A stretch of DNA of 56,228 nucleotides from Bryobacteraceae bacterium (GTDB lineage: Bacteria > Acidobacteriota > Terriglobia > Bryobacterales > Bryobacteraceae): the NCBI GenBank assembly GCA_030041985.1, contig JASIAM010000287.1, positions 1-56,228 on the forward strand, written 5' to 3'. Shown piece by piece: positions 1 through 7,927 of this stretch. The notes under the pieces are model-generated. The model was not told where the DNA came from, searched no databases, and was given only the letters and a program-made list of their open reading frames with translations. Positions within the stretch are counted from its first letter, which is position 1, and each line of letters starts with the position of its first letter. The translations under genes and the position numbers were made by a program.

Positions 1-1105
1 TCCGCCGGAACAGCAGGGTCGCTCCCGCCAGCACAATAGCTGAAGTCAACACCAGAACTAAGATATCGGTGCCCACCGCGGCAAATCCGGCGTCTTTGAG
101 CAGCAGCGTGCGAAAACTGTGGACTGCGTACGTGAACGGGTCGCCTACCGCTATCCACCGCAGCCAACTGGGAAAACCGGCAATGGGATATACCGCCCCG
201 CTGGGAAAAAACAGCAGCGTGTTCAGCACGCCGAAAATAGCCCGCGGCACCAGCGGGTCGTTGATGCGCGCCATCAGAAAGAACATCATGCCGATCAGCG
301 CGATCGAACTGAGTATCACCATCACTGTCAACTGCGCCAGGCGCACCGGTTCGAAAAAGTCGGGGACCTGCGCGATCACCGCCCCCAGTATCAGCACCGT
401 CTCCCCCGCCAGCACCGCTTTAATCACGCCGGAAAGGTTGAAGCCGAGAATCAGCTCCCACTTGGTGATTGGCGTTACCATGTAGCCTTCGTGCAGCCCG
501 CGCGACTTATCGTCGATATACAACATGCCGCCGCCGATCATCGCCGTGACGAAGATCGCCAGCACCATCGAACCCGGCAGCAGATACTTGATGTAATTGA
601 TATACGGATACACCTCGACGACATCGAGTGCCGCCTTGTCCGGCTCGCGCGACGGCACCGGGGGCGCGTTGATGGAAGTGACCAGGTCCGACATCTGGGC
701 GCCCAAAGCGTCAGCCACCGAGCGATCGGTATTGTCCGTAATCAACGCCAGCCGCGGCTGGTGCTGTTCCATCAGATCGCGCGAATAACGCTGCGGAATG
801 ATCAGCACCCCGCTCACGACGCCCTTGCGCAGATCGCTGAGCGCGCTGCCTTCGTCCACATAGTCCGAGGGCAGGAAGGTGCGCGCGTTGGCGCCCACCG
901 CGCGGACGCGCTCCAGCACATCCACCGATTTCGGCCCGTGATCCAGGTTGACGATGCCGAGGTGGGCATTTTTGATATTGCCTCCAAAAGCATTGCCGAG
1001 AATCACCAACTGTACCAGGGGCAGCACTAACGAGGCGACAATCAGCGCGGGGCTGCGGCGGAATTTGCGCATATCGCGCTCCACTAAAGCCAGTGCTCGC
1101 TTCAT
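1..1105 (-). CDS. ABC-2 type transporter permease, 3' end off the window
   Basis: Membrane component of a multidrug-type ABC exporter. Reading leftward from the ATG at 1105 the protein begins MKRALALVERDMRKFRR, then a first membrane segment (about residues 18-36). A large extracytoplasmic domain follows, then about five hydrophobic helices near the C-terminus, the usual layout of the YhhJ/ABC2_membrane_3 family. About 368 codons lie in the window and the family is about 370-380 residues, so little is missing. The start overlaps the stop of the ATPase gene as ATGA (1102-1105), which implies translational coupling. Family assignment is confident. The transported substrate cannot be told from sequence. 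Confidence 0.88.
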   Translation of the reverse strand, partial: MKRALALVERDMRKFRRSPALIVASLVLPLVQLVILGNAFGGNIKNAHLGIVNLDHGPKSVDVLERVRAVGANARTFLPSDYVDEGSALSDLRKGVVSGVLIIPQRYSRDLMEQHQPRLALITDNTDRSVADALGAQMSDLVTSINAPPVPSREPDKAALDVVEVYPYINYIKYLLPGSMVLAIFVTAMIGGGMLYIDDKSRGLHEGYMVTPITKWELILGFNLSGVIKAVLAGETVLILGAVIAQVPDFFEPVRLAQLTVMVILSSIALIGMMFFLMARINDPLVPRAIFGVLNTLLFFPSGAVYPIAGFPSWLRWIAVGDPFTYAVHSFRTLLLKDAGFAAVGTDILVLVLTSAIVLAGATLLFRR

Positions 1106-2121
1106 CGCGATCTTCCTTTCAATGGCTGGCCGGCGGGAGCGGCGGTCTCCACCGCTTCCGTGAGGCCGTGGCCTGTGTAATGCAGAAAAACGTCGTCCAG
1201 GCTGGTGGATTGCACCGACAAGCCCTTGAGCTCGAGCTTGCGCACCCGCGCCAGCTCCACCAGTTCCTGCGCCGTAGCCGGACCGCGGTCGCTCGAAATA
1301 CGGTATGTAGCGGAGCCCAGCGCATTCACCGACTGCACGGCCGGCAAGGCCTCGAGGGCGGCAATGCCTTCGGGCAGATCGGGCGAGAACTGCACCTCAA
1401 TACGGCTCGCCCCCGGAACGGAAGCCTTGAGCGCCACTGGCGTGTCGAGCGCTACCATCTGCCCGCGATCCACAATGGCCACCCGGTCGCAGAGGCGATC
1501 CGCTTCCTCCATATAATGCGTGGTGAGAAGCAGCGTGCGGCCCTGCTCGACGCGCAGATGGGTGATCATCTCCCACACGGAAACGCGCGAGACCGGATCA
1601 AGGCCGGTGGTCGGCTCGTCTAAAAACAGGATTTGCGGGTCATGCACCAGGCCGCGCGCGATCTCCAGGCGCCGCCGCATGCCTCCGGACAGGGTAGAGG
1701 CCAAAGCGTCCGCGCGGTCCTGCAGCCCCACGGCTTCGAGCAGCTCCTCGGTACGCTGCCGGCGCCGCGCCCCAGTGATTCCGTACAGGCGCGCGTGTAT
1801 CCCCAAATTTTCGGCGCAGGTGAGTTCCGGATCGCTGGTCATGTTCTGCGGAATAACGCCAATGCTCGCACGCACCGCATTGGGGTCGCGCATCACATCG
1901 TGCCCGGCCACGACCGCCGTGCCACTGGTGGGCGGCACCAGGGTTGTCAGCATGCGGATGAGCGTGCTCTTGCCCGCGCCATTTGGTCCCAGCAGTCCGA
2001 AGATCTCGCCGCTTCGCACCGTGAAGCTCACGTTATCGACTGCCTGCAGCTTGCCAAAACGTTTGCTGATACTCTCCACCGCGATGGCCACGCCGTCCTG
2101 TACTGGCTTCTGCTCGGCCAT
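1102..2121 (-). CDS. ABC transporter ATP-binding protein, DrrA-like
   Basis: ATPase of the efflux operon, 339 residues. Walker A GPNGAGKST is at residues 45-53, the signature LSGGMRRR at 144-151, Walker B ILFLDEP at 164-170 and the switch His in TTHYMEEAD at 200-208. The roughly 100 residues after the nucleotide-binding domain match the C-terminal extension (DUF4162 type) of daunorubicin-resistance-like ATPases. It starts 5 bases after the stop of the HlyD gene and overlaps the permease by 4 bases, so the three genes form one exporter operon. The likely role is export of a drug or lipid. The substrate is unknown. Confidence 0.93.
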   Translation of the reverse strand: MAEQKPVQDGVAIAVESISKRFGKLQAVDNVSFTVRSGEIFGLLGPNGAGKSTLIRMLTTLVPPTSGTAVVAGHDVMRDPNAVRASIGVIPQNMTSDPELTCAENLGIHARLYGITGARRRQRTEELLEAVGLQDRADALASTLSGGMRRRLEIARGLVHDPQILFLDEPTTGLDPVSRVSVWEMITHLRVEQGRTLLLTTHYMEEADRLCDRVAIVDRGQMVALDTPVALKASVPGASRIEVQFSPDLPEGIAALEALPAVQSVNALGSATYRISSDRGPATAQELVELARVRKLELKGLSVQSTSLDDVFLHYTGHGLTEAVETAAPAGQPLKGRSR

Positions 2122-2126
2122 GGCGC

Positions 2127-3329
2127 TTATTCCTTAACGGCCGCGGCCGGCTCGCGCGGCGGCAAGGCGGGCACCGGCAGCATCACCCAAGCGGTCATGC
2201 CCAGCGGAAGCTGGCCATTGGGGTTCGGCACGCGCACCCGAATGGCCACCGTCTTGATGTCGCGCTTCACGCGGCTCACATCGCGCTGTGTGGCGAAATC
2301 GGCTTCCACGGCTTTATAAATCACCGGGCCGCTGACCTCTCTGCCCGAGGGCAGGCGCACGCGCAGAGTCTGGCCCATGGCGATAAGATCGGCGTAGGTC
2401 TCCTCGACATCGGCATCCACCCAGGTGGAGCTCAGGTCGAACAGGGTGATGATGGGATTGCCAGGATTCACTACTTCGCCTTGCCGCGCCGCGCGCAGCG
2501 TGACGATGCCGCTAGCCGGCGCGTAAATATTGGTCTGGCCAAAACGCGCGGCGGCGGCTTCCGCGTTTGCTTTGGCCTGCGCTTCGGCGGCCTGCAATGC
2601 GGCGGTTTGCCGCTGCTGCACGGCCACCTGGCGCGTTTCCTGCTCCGCATCCGCCATCGCTGCTTCCGCCGCCGCCACCGCGCGCTTCAGCGCATCGCCC
2701 CCGGCCTGCGCCGCCGCCACCGCGCGTTGTGCCGCCGCCACCGCGGCTTCCGCCGCCTGCTCGTTGGCCTTGGCGGAATCGAGATCGGCTTGGGCCGACA
2801 CCAAATCCTGCGGCGGATTGATGTCTTTTTCCACCAGCGGCCGGATGCGGTTATAGTTGTCCTGCGCTTTGGACACCGCGGCGCGCGTCTGCGCTACCTG
2901 CGCTTGGGCCTGCTGCATTTGGGCGCGCGCCTGTGCCGCCTGCGCGTCTGCCTGCTCCTGCTGGGCCTGCGCCTGCGCCACCTGGGCTTGCGCCTGCCGA
3001 ACTTTGGTGGGTAGCGTCTCCTGCAGCAGCTCCGTCTGAGTTACCGATTGCAGCGCATTGGCGCGGGCCTGGGCAATGGCTTGGTCGGCTGCGCCCTGGT
3101 CAGCGCGCAACTCTTCCTGATCGAGCACCGCCACCAGGTCACCGGCCTTCACCCATTGCCCATCCTCCACCGCCAGCTTCACGATTCGCCCCGTAATCTT
3201 GCTGCCCACTACCACTTCGTTGCCATCCACCGTGCCGGTAAGCACCAGCGTCTGGGGACGGGGACGCTCCGCCCACCAGATTCCCGCAGCGGCTGCTACC
3301 AGCACCAGAACAAGGATCACTCGTTTCAT
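2127..3329 (-). CDS. HlyD-family membrane fusion (periplasmic adaptor) protein
   Basis: Adaptor subunit linking the ABC exporter to the outer membrane, 400 residues. An N-terminal membrane anchor (about residues 4-20) is followed by a biotinyl-lipoyl-like half (TVDGNEVVVGSKITGRI). A long Ala/Gln-rich coiled-coil hairpin spans about residues 75-265, the second lipoyl half contains YAPASGIVTLRAARQGE, and a beta-barrel domain ends the protein. The many QAQAQ and AAAQ heptads are typical of YhiI/YbhG-like adaptors. First gene of the operon; an AT-rich stretch unlike the rest of the window lies just upstream. Confidence 0.92.
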   Translation of the reverse strand: MKRVILVLVLVAAAAGIWWAERPRPQTLVLTGTVDGNEVVVGSKITGRIVKLAVEDGQWVKAGDLVAVLDQEELRADQGAADQAIAQARANALQSVTQTELLQETLPTKVRQAQAQVAQAQAQQEQADAQAAQARAQMQQAQAQVAQTRAAVSKAQDNYNRIRPLVEKDINPPQDLVSAQADLDSAKANEQAAEAAVAAAQRAVAAAQAGGDALKRAVAAAEAAMADAEQETRQVAVQQRQTAALQAAEAQAKANAEAAAARFGQTNIYAPASGIVTLRAARQGEVVNPGNPIITLFDLSSTWVDADVEETYADLIAMGQTLRVRLPSGREVSGPVIYKAVEADFATQRDVSRVKRDIKTVAIRVRVPNPNGQLPLGMTAWVMLPVPALPPREPAAAVKE

Positions 3330-3410
3330 GCGCAGAACCTCATTTACGATTCGAAACCAAAATTAATTGTAAACCAAATCATTGTTAACTCAAATAATCT
3401 CCGCAGGCAG
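3330..3410 (-). promoter_or_regulatory. AT-rich promoter/operator region of the efflux operon
   Basis: About 80 bases immediately upstream of the HlyD start are strikingly A+T-rich in an otherwise GC-rich window. On the coding strand they contain two similar boxes, GATTTGGTTTAC and ATTTTGGTTTCG, spaced about one and a half helical turns apart. Such spacing is compatible with a regulator site, and efflux operons of this type are often controlled by TetR-family repressors. No such repressor gene is in the window. The promoter role is inferred from position and composition. Confidence 0.35.
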
Positions 3411-3495
3411 GGGGCTGGGGATTAGGGTCTGGGGACTAGCAAAACGCGGGCGGGCAGGCCACATTTTCGACCCCCGGCCCCTAATCCCCAGCCCC
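3411..3495. repeat. inverted pair of G-rich heptamer arrays (CTRRGRR type)
   Basis: The left arm 3411-3434 and the reverse complement of the right arm 3471-3495 share GGGGCTGGGGATTAGGG and then a G-rich end (about 22 of 24 matching), with a 36-base loop. Each arm reads as tandem heptamers: CTGGGGA, TTAGGGT, CTGGGGA, CTAG. The element sits between the efflux operon and the sugar dehydrogenase gene. The same heptamer family recurs at 4793-4870, 20051-20075 and 44964-44993. A large hairpin could form in RNA, but there is no adjoining U tract, so a classical terminator is not supported. Confidence 0.75.
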
Positions 3496-3549
3496 TAAAA
3501 AAGACGACACTCCGCTGTCAGAAGTTCTGCGAAAACGGGGCGCAGGCCG

Positions 3550-4722
3550 CTATTGCGCCGGCTCGATGCGGATCAGCTCGCCGTTTTCCTCATCGGTCAG
3601 AACGTACAAGAGTCCGTCCGGCCCCTGCCGGACATCGCGGATACGCTGCCGTATTTCGGTGAGGAGGGATTGCCGCGCGGTTTCATCCCAGTTCTGGTCG
3701 AAGACGATCCGTTCCAGGTGCGGATATCCTTGCGCTGCGCCGCCCAGCATAGCGCCGACGAACACGTTGTTCTTCCACTGCGGAAAACGATCGCCGGTAT
3801 AAAACGCCATGCCCGAGGGTGCAATCGAAGGCGCCCAAAACACGATCGGCTGAATCATGCCTTCCCCGAAATTGGGGATTTTCGGCCCCGTGTATTCGCG
3901 CCCGAAACTGACTTTGGGCCAGCCATAATTGCCGCCTGGCTTGAGGATGTTGATTTCATCGCCACCGTAAGGGCCGTTCTCGTTATTCCACATCTCGCCG
4001 GTAACCGGGTTCAATGCGAGTCCCAAAGAGTTGCGGTGGCCCATGGTGTAGATTTCGGCTTTGTAACCGGCATGGCCCTCGAAGGGATTGCCCGGCGCGG
4101 CGGTCCCATCGTCGCGCAGCCGCAGCACTTTGCCGCGCAGGCTCCCCGGCTCCTGGGCCGCATTGCCGTTCGATGCGCCCGTGGTCATATACAGCATGCC
4201 GTCCTTGCCCCACGCAAGGCGAGATCCCGAACCGCCATCCCCCGCCCACGGATCGCATACCAGAATGTCTTTTACATCCACGAGTTCATGCCCTTCCAGG
4301 CGTCCGCGCGCGAGCGTAGTGGCCACCAGGTCTTTGCCGATATCCTTGGTATAGGTGAGATACACCACGTGATTCTGCGCGAACTGCGGGTGCAGCAGAA
4401 TTTCCATCAACCCGGAGAGGCGCACCGAATGCACCGGCGGCACACCGGCAATCGGTTCCGGATCGAGCTTGCCATCATGCACCAGCCGCAGCTTGCCGTT
4501 GCGTTCGGTCACCAGCAAATCGCCATCCGGCAAAAAGGCGAGACTCCAGGGATGCCACAGCCCGGAAACCATAATGACGGCGTGGGTCGGCGTAGGCGCT
4601 GCCTTCTTCGCACCCTTTGGCTGTCCATAGGCTTGTGGAGGCGCCAGGCTCAAGGTTCCCAGCATCCCGGCACAAGCCAGAAGACAAGGCAGAACCACTC
4701 GGACGCGCGCACGGCATTTCAT
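3550..4722 (-). CDS. PQQ-dependent sugar dehydrogenase (glucose/sorbosone dehydrogenase family)
   Basis: Soluble six-bladed beta-propeller quinoprotein, 390 residues from the chosen start, predicted periplasmic. The ATG at 4722 is preceded by AAGGAGAT at good spacing and gives an immediate signal peptide (MKCRARVRVVLPCLLACAG, cleavage near AYGQ). The longer ORF start at 4746 lacks this. Family marks include LWHPWSLAFLPDGDLLVTER, the GSRLAWGKDGMLYMTTG blade, AEIYTMGHRNSLGLALNP, ENGPYGGDEINILKPGGNYG and a final RIRDVRQGPDGLLYVLTD. These match the GSDH/YliI (Asd) family. The electron acceptor and the true sugar are unknown. No PQQ biosynthesis gene lies in the window. Confidence 0.9.
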   Translation of the reverse strand: MKCRARVRVVLPCLLACAGMLGTLSLAPPQAYGQPKGAKKAAPTPTHAVIMVSGLWHPWSLAFLPDGDLLVTERNGKLRLVHDGKLDPEPIAGVPPVHSVRLSGLMEILLHPQFAQNHVVYLTYTKDIGKDLVATTLARGRLEGHELVDVKDILVCDPWAGDGGSGSRLAWGKDGMLYMTTGASNGNAAQEPGSLRGKVLRLRDDGTAAPGNPFEGHAGYKAEIYTMGHRNSLGLALNPVTGEMWNNENGPYGGDEINILKPGGNYGWPKVSFGREYTGPKIPNFGEGMIQPIVFWAPSIAPSGMAFYTGDRFPQWKNNVFVGAMLGGAAQGYPHLERIVFDQNWDETARQSLLTEIRQRIRDVRQGPDGLLYVLTDEENGELIRIEPAQ

Positions 4723-4792
4723 AGGCAGATCTCCTTCGCGAACCACAGTGGTTGCAAGCTATCATGCCGGGCAGGACCGCTGCAACCGGCCA

Positions 4793-4870
4793 GGGGCTAG
4801 GGACTGGGGACTAGTCAGACGCGAACCACGCGAGCCGTTTCCAGCCCCCAGTCCCCAATCCCCGGTCCCC
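4793..4870. repeat. second inverted pair of G-rich heptamer arrays
   Basis: The left arm 4793-4814 (heptamers CTAGGGA, CTGGGGA, CTAG) faces the right arm 4841-4870. The reverse complement of the right arm contains GGGGATTGGGGACTGGGGG. The arms match over about 18 of 22 positions with one base of slippage and a loop of 26 bases. It lies between the divergent sugar dehydrogenase and aguB genes and has the same design as the element at 3411-3495. Confidence 0.7.
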
Positions 4871-4897
4871 CCAGCGAGCGCCGCTTACAATTAAGAG

Positions 4898-5779
4898 GTG
4901 CAGCGCGCCCATTTTCAAGTCGGCCTCATCCAAATGTCCTGCTCGCCCGATCCCGCGGAGAACCTCGTCAAAGCCGAATGGCGGATTCGCGAGGCGGCCG
5001 GCAATGGCGCGCAGATCGTTTGCGTCCAGGAACTGTTCCGCTCGCAGTATTTTTGCCGCGAAGAGCGCGCCGACTTGTTCGACTTGGCGGAGCCCGTTCC
5101 TGGTCCCACCAGCGAATCGTTCGCCCGGCTCGCGCGCGAACTGAAAATCGTCGTGATCGGATCGGTGTTCGAGCGGCGCACAGCGGGCGTGTATCACAAT
5201 ACGGCCCTGGTGATCGATGCCGATGGCGATCTGCGGGGCCTCTACCGCAAGATGCACATCCCGGACGATCCACTGTATTTTGAGAAATATTACTTCACGC
5301 CCGGCGACCTGGGATTCCGCTGCTTCGATACCCGCTACGCGCGCGTGGCGCCGCTGGTGTGCTGGGACCAGTGGTATCCGGAGGCGGCGCGCTTGGCCGC
5401 GCTGCACGGCGCGCAAATTCTGTTCTATCCGACCGCCATTGGCTGGCATCCGGCGGAGAAGGCGGAGTACGGAACGGCGCAGCACGATGCCTGGCGCACC
5501 ATCCAACGCGCCCACGCCATCGCCAACGGCCTTTTTGTGGCGGCGGTGAATCGCGTCGGATTCGAAGGGCCGCCCGATCATGGCCTGGAATTCTGGGGCG
5601 GTTCTTTTGTGGCGGACCCTTTCGGGCAGGTGCTGGCGGAAGCCCGCCACGATCGCGAAGAGACGCTCATTGTCACCTGCGATCCGCGGCGAATCGAAGA
5701 CGTGCGGCGCAACTGGCCCTTTCTGCGCGACCGGCGCATTGATGCGTACGCAGGCATTACGAACCGGGTGATCGATTGA
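4898..5779 (+). CDS. aguB: N-carbamoylputrescine amidase
   Basis: Nitrilase-superfamily amidase, 293 residues, hydrolysing N-carbamoylputrescine to putrescine, CO2 and ammonia. The catalytic triad is visible: Glu in QELFRSQYFC, Lys in YRKMHIPDDP and Cys in PLVCWDQWYPE. FYPTAIGWHP and the FWGGSFVADPFG region are characteristic of the AguB subgroup. The start is a GTG with a weak AAGAG upstream. Its stop overlaps the start of the agmatine deiminase gene by four bases, so both steps of the agmatine route are made from one transcript. Assignment is firm from motifs and neighbour. Confidence 0.95.
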   Translation: MQRAHFQVGLIQMSCSPDPAENLVKAEWRIREAAGNGAQIVCVQELFRSQYFCREERADLFDLAEPVPGPTSESFARLARELKIVVIGSVFERRTAGVYHNTALVIDADGDLRGLYRKMHIPDDPLYFEKYYFTPGDLGFRCFDTRYARVAPLVCWDQWYPEAARLAALHGAQILFYPTAIGWHPAEKAEYGTAQHDAWRTIQRAHAIANGLFVAAVNRVGFEGPPDHGLEFWGGSFVADPFGQVLAEARHDREETLIVTCDPRRIEDVRRNWPFLRDRRIDAYAGITNRVID

Positions 5780-6819
5780 TCCACAGCGTCGCCCTCCACG
5801 GAGGCTACCGCATGCCGGCGGAGTGGGAACCGCACGAAGCTACCTGGATCGCCTGGCCGCACAATCGCGAGGATTGGCCGGGGCGCTTCGGTCCCATTCC
5901 CTGGGTGTATGCCGAGATTGTGCGCAAATTGAGCCGCGTGGAGATGGTGCGCATCCTGGTGCGCGATGGGGATCTGGAACAGCACGCGCGGCGCGTGTTA
6001 TGCAAAGTGGGCGCCCACATGAACGCAGTGGAATTTCTCGAACTGCCGACGAATCGCGTGTGGATGCGCGATTCAGGGCCTTTGTTTGTGAAGAACCAGC
6101 AAGGCGAACTGGCGCTGACGTGGTGGCGCTTCAATGCATGGGCAAAATACGACGATTACGAATTGGACGCGCAGGTGCCCGGCGCGATTGCACGGCACTT
6201 GAAACTGCCGGTGCGCCAGACGAACGTGGTGCTCGAAGGCGGCAGTATCGACGTCAATGGAGCGGGGCTGCTGCTGACCACCGAAGAGTGCCTGCTTAGC
6301 CCAGTGCAGGCGCGCAATCCCGGGATGCCGCGCGACGAAATCGAATCGTACCTGGGCCGGCTTCTCGGCGCGACTCGCGTGATCTGGCTGCGCAACGGCA
6401 TCGCGGGCGATGATACGCATGGGCACGTGGACGATATCGCGCGCTTCGTAGCGAAGGATACAGTGGTGGCCGCGTGGGAGAGCAATCGCGACGAAGCCAA
6501 TTACGAACCGCTTCTGGAAAACGAACAATTGCTGCGCGCGGCGGGGCTGGAAGTTTTCCGCCTGCCCATGCCCGAGCCGCTGTATTTCGCGGGGCAGCGC
6601 CTGCCGGCGAGCTACGCGAATTTCTACATCGCTAACGGGCTGGTGCTCGTGCCGACATTTAACGATCCCCATGACCGTGTGGCGCTTTCGGTCCTCGCCA
6701 AAGCATTCCCGGATCGCGAAGTCACCGGTATCAACTGCACGGAGCTGATCTGGGGCCTCGGCGCATTGCACTGCATGACGCAGCAGCAGCCGGCTTCTAA
6801 AGCGCTCCCTCTTCAATAG
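5776..6819 (+). CDS. aguA: agmatine deiminase
   Basis: Converts agmatine to N-carbamoylputrescine, 347 residues. Diagnostic blocks are MPAEWEPHEATWIAWPH near the N-terminus, NRVWMRDSGP, EGGSIDVNG, GHVDDIARF (catalytic His) and the catalytic Cys in LIWGLGALHCMTQQQP. The suggested start is a TTG inside TTGA overlapping the aguB stop; an ATG at 5812 (MPAEWE) is the alternative but would cut the usual short leader. The 3' end overlaps the end of the convergent E2 gene by 23 bases. With aguB it supplies putrescine from agmatine; no arginine decarboxylase is in the window. Confidence 0.95.
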   Translation: MIHSVALHGGYRMPAEWEPHEATWIAWPHNREDWPGRFGPIPWVYAEIVRKLSRVEMVRILVRDGDLEQHARRVLCKVGAHMNAVEFLELPTNRVWMRDSGPLFVKNQQGELALTWWRFNAWAKYDDYELDAQVPGAIARHLKLPVRQTNVVLEGGSIDVNGAGLLLTTEECLLSPVQARNPGMPRDEIESYLGRLLGATRVIWLRNGIAGDDTHGHVDDIARFVAKDTVVAAWESNRDEANYEPLLENEQLLRAAGLEVFRLPMPEPLYFAGQRLPASYANFYIANGLVLVPTFNDPHDRVALSVLAKAFPDREVTGINCTELIWGLGALHCMTQQQPASKALPLQ

Positions 6820-7924
6820 CCAGGGCGAGATCGTTCAGAAAGAGGGCGGCTTGCGCGCCATCCACCACGCGATGATCGCTTGAGAGAGTGAGCGTCATCA
6901 TCGGCCGAATGCCCGGCTGCCCATCGACGGGAACCACGCGATCCTTGATGCGGCCCACGGCAAGGATAGCGGCCTGCATGGGTGTGATGATGGCGCTGAA
7001 CGCGTCCACGCCGTACATACCCAGGTTGCTGATGGTGAACGTGCCGCCGGTAACATCCTGGGGCCGCAGTTTTCCGCTGCGGGCGCGTTCGGCGAGTTCG
7101 CGGCGCGCGGCGGCGATTTCCGCCAGTGATAGCGAGCCGGCATTGGGGATCACCGCGGCCACCACGCCATCGTTCACCGCGACTGCCAGGCCAATATTCA
7201 CGGCTGGATGCAACTCGATCGATTGACCCACCCAGTGCGCGTTTAGCTTGGGATACTTGGGCAGCGCGCGGGCCACCAGTGCGATGAGCAAATCAGTGTG
7301 GGTGATCTCGCGGCCCAGACGCTCGCGCGCGGCGGTGAGCGCGCCGGCATCCACTTCGCGAACGAGGAAGAAATGCGGCGCGGACTTCCAACTCTCTGTG
7401 GTGCGCTCGGCCATCAGGCGGGCCACGGCGCTGAGAGGAGTGATAGCAGGTTCGCGTGCAGGTGCTTTCGCGGCGGCTTCCACATCTTCACCGGTGATGG
7501 TTCCATCGGGGCCTGTGCCGCGAATTTTGCTGAGATCGACGCCCAGCTCTTTCGCCAGCCGTTTGGCCTTGGGGGAGACTTTCGCCGTGCCCCGAGCCGG
7601 CGACGGCGGAGCGAGCGTGGGCGCTTCCGAGACGGGCGCCACGCGGCGCGCAGTGGGAGTGTCCGTTTCCGCTGGAGGTTTTTCGCCGGGCGCAACGATC
7701 CAGGCGATAGTGCGGCCCACGGGAACATCTTCGCCGGCATGCGAACGCACCCCAGCCAGCACGCCATCCGCGGGCGCTTCCACTTCGAAGGTGATCTTAT
7801 CGGTTTCGACTTCCACCAGCGGCTCGCCTTTGGTGATCGAATCGCCTTCGTTTTTAATCCAGGAGAGAATCTTGCCGGTTTCCTGCGCCAGCTCCAGAGC
7901 CGGCATCACGACGCTAAAGGCCAT
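6797..7924 (-). CDS. dihydrolipoamide acyltransferase (E2) of a 2-oxoacid/acetoin dehydrogenase complex
   Basis: Core acyltransferase of a 2-oxoacid dehydrogenase complex, 375 residues. It has one N-terminal lipoyl domain (lipoyl-Lys in VETDKITFEVEAP), a Pro/Ala linker and an E1/E3-binding domain (VSPKAKRLAKELGVDLSKI). The catalytic domain ends in the active-site block LSSDHRVVDGAQAA. With a single lipoyl domain and this length it resembles acetoin dehydrogenase or branched-chain type E2 rather than the multi-lipoyl PDH of enterobacteria. It is the last gene of the operon, 3 bases after the M24 gene. No strong ribosome site is seen. The substrate is unresolved. Confidence 0.92.
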   Translation of the reverse strand: MAFSVVMPALELAQETGKILSWIKNEGDSITKGEPLVEVETDKITFEVEAPADGVLAGVRSHAGEDVPVGRTIAWIVAPGEKPPAETDTPTARRVAPVSEAPTLAPPSPARGTAKVSPKAKRLAKELGVDLSKIRGTGPDGTITGEDVEAAAKAPAREPAITPLSAVARLMAERTTESWKSAPHFFLVREVDAGALTAARERLGREITHTDLLIALVARALPKYPKLNAHWVGQSIELHPAVNIGLAVAVNDGVVAAVIPNAGSLSLAEIAAARRELAERARSGKLRPQDVTGGTFTISNLGMYGVDAFSAIITPMQAAILAVGRIKDRVVPVDGQPGIRPMMTLTLSSDHRVVDGAQAALFLNDLALAIEEGAL

Positions 7925-7927
7925 GGC

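Noticed and set aside
2567-2821. Pro/Arg-rich plus-strand open frame over the HlyD coiled coil
   Set aside because: Composition follows from the repeated GCC/CAG codons of the real minus-strand gene.
3411-3495. Rho-independent terminator
   Set aside because: The stem is long with a 36-base loop and no U tract on either strand; it fits the repeat family better.
3553-4800. 415-codon plus-strand open frame over the sugar dehydrogenase
   Set aside because: No motif, His/Arg-rich shadow composition and no ribosome site; the minus-strand gene has a signal peptide and family blocks.
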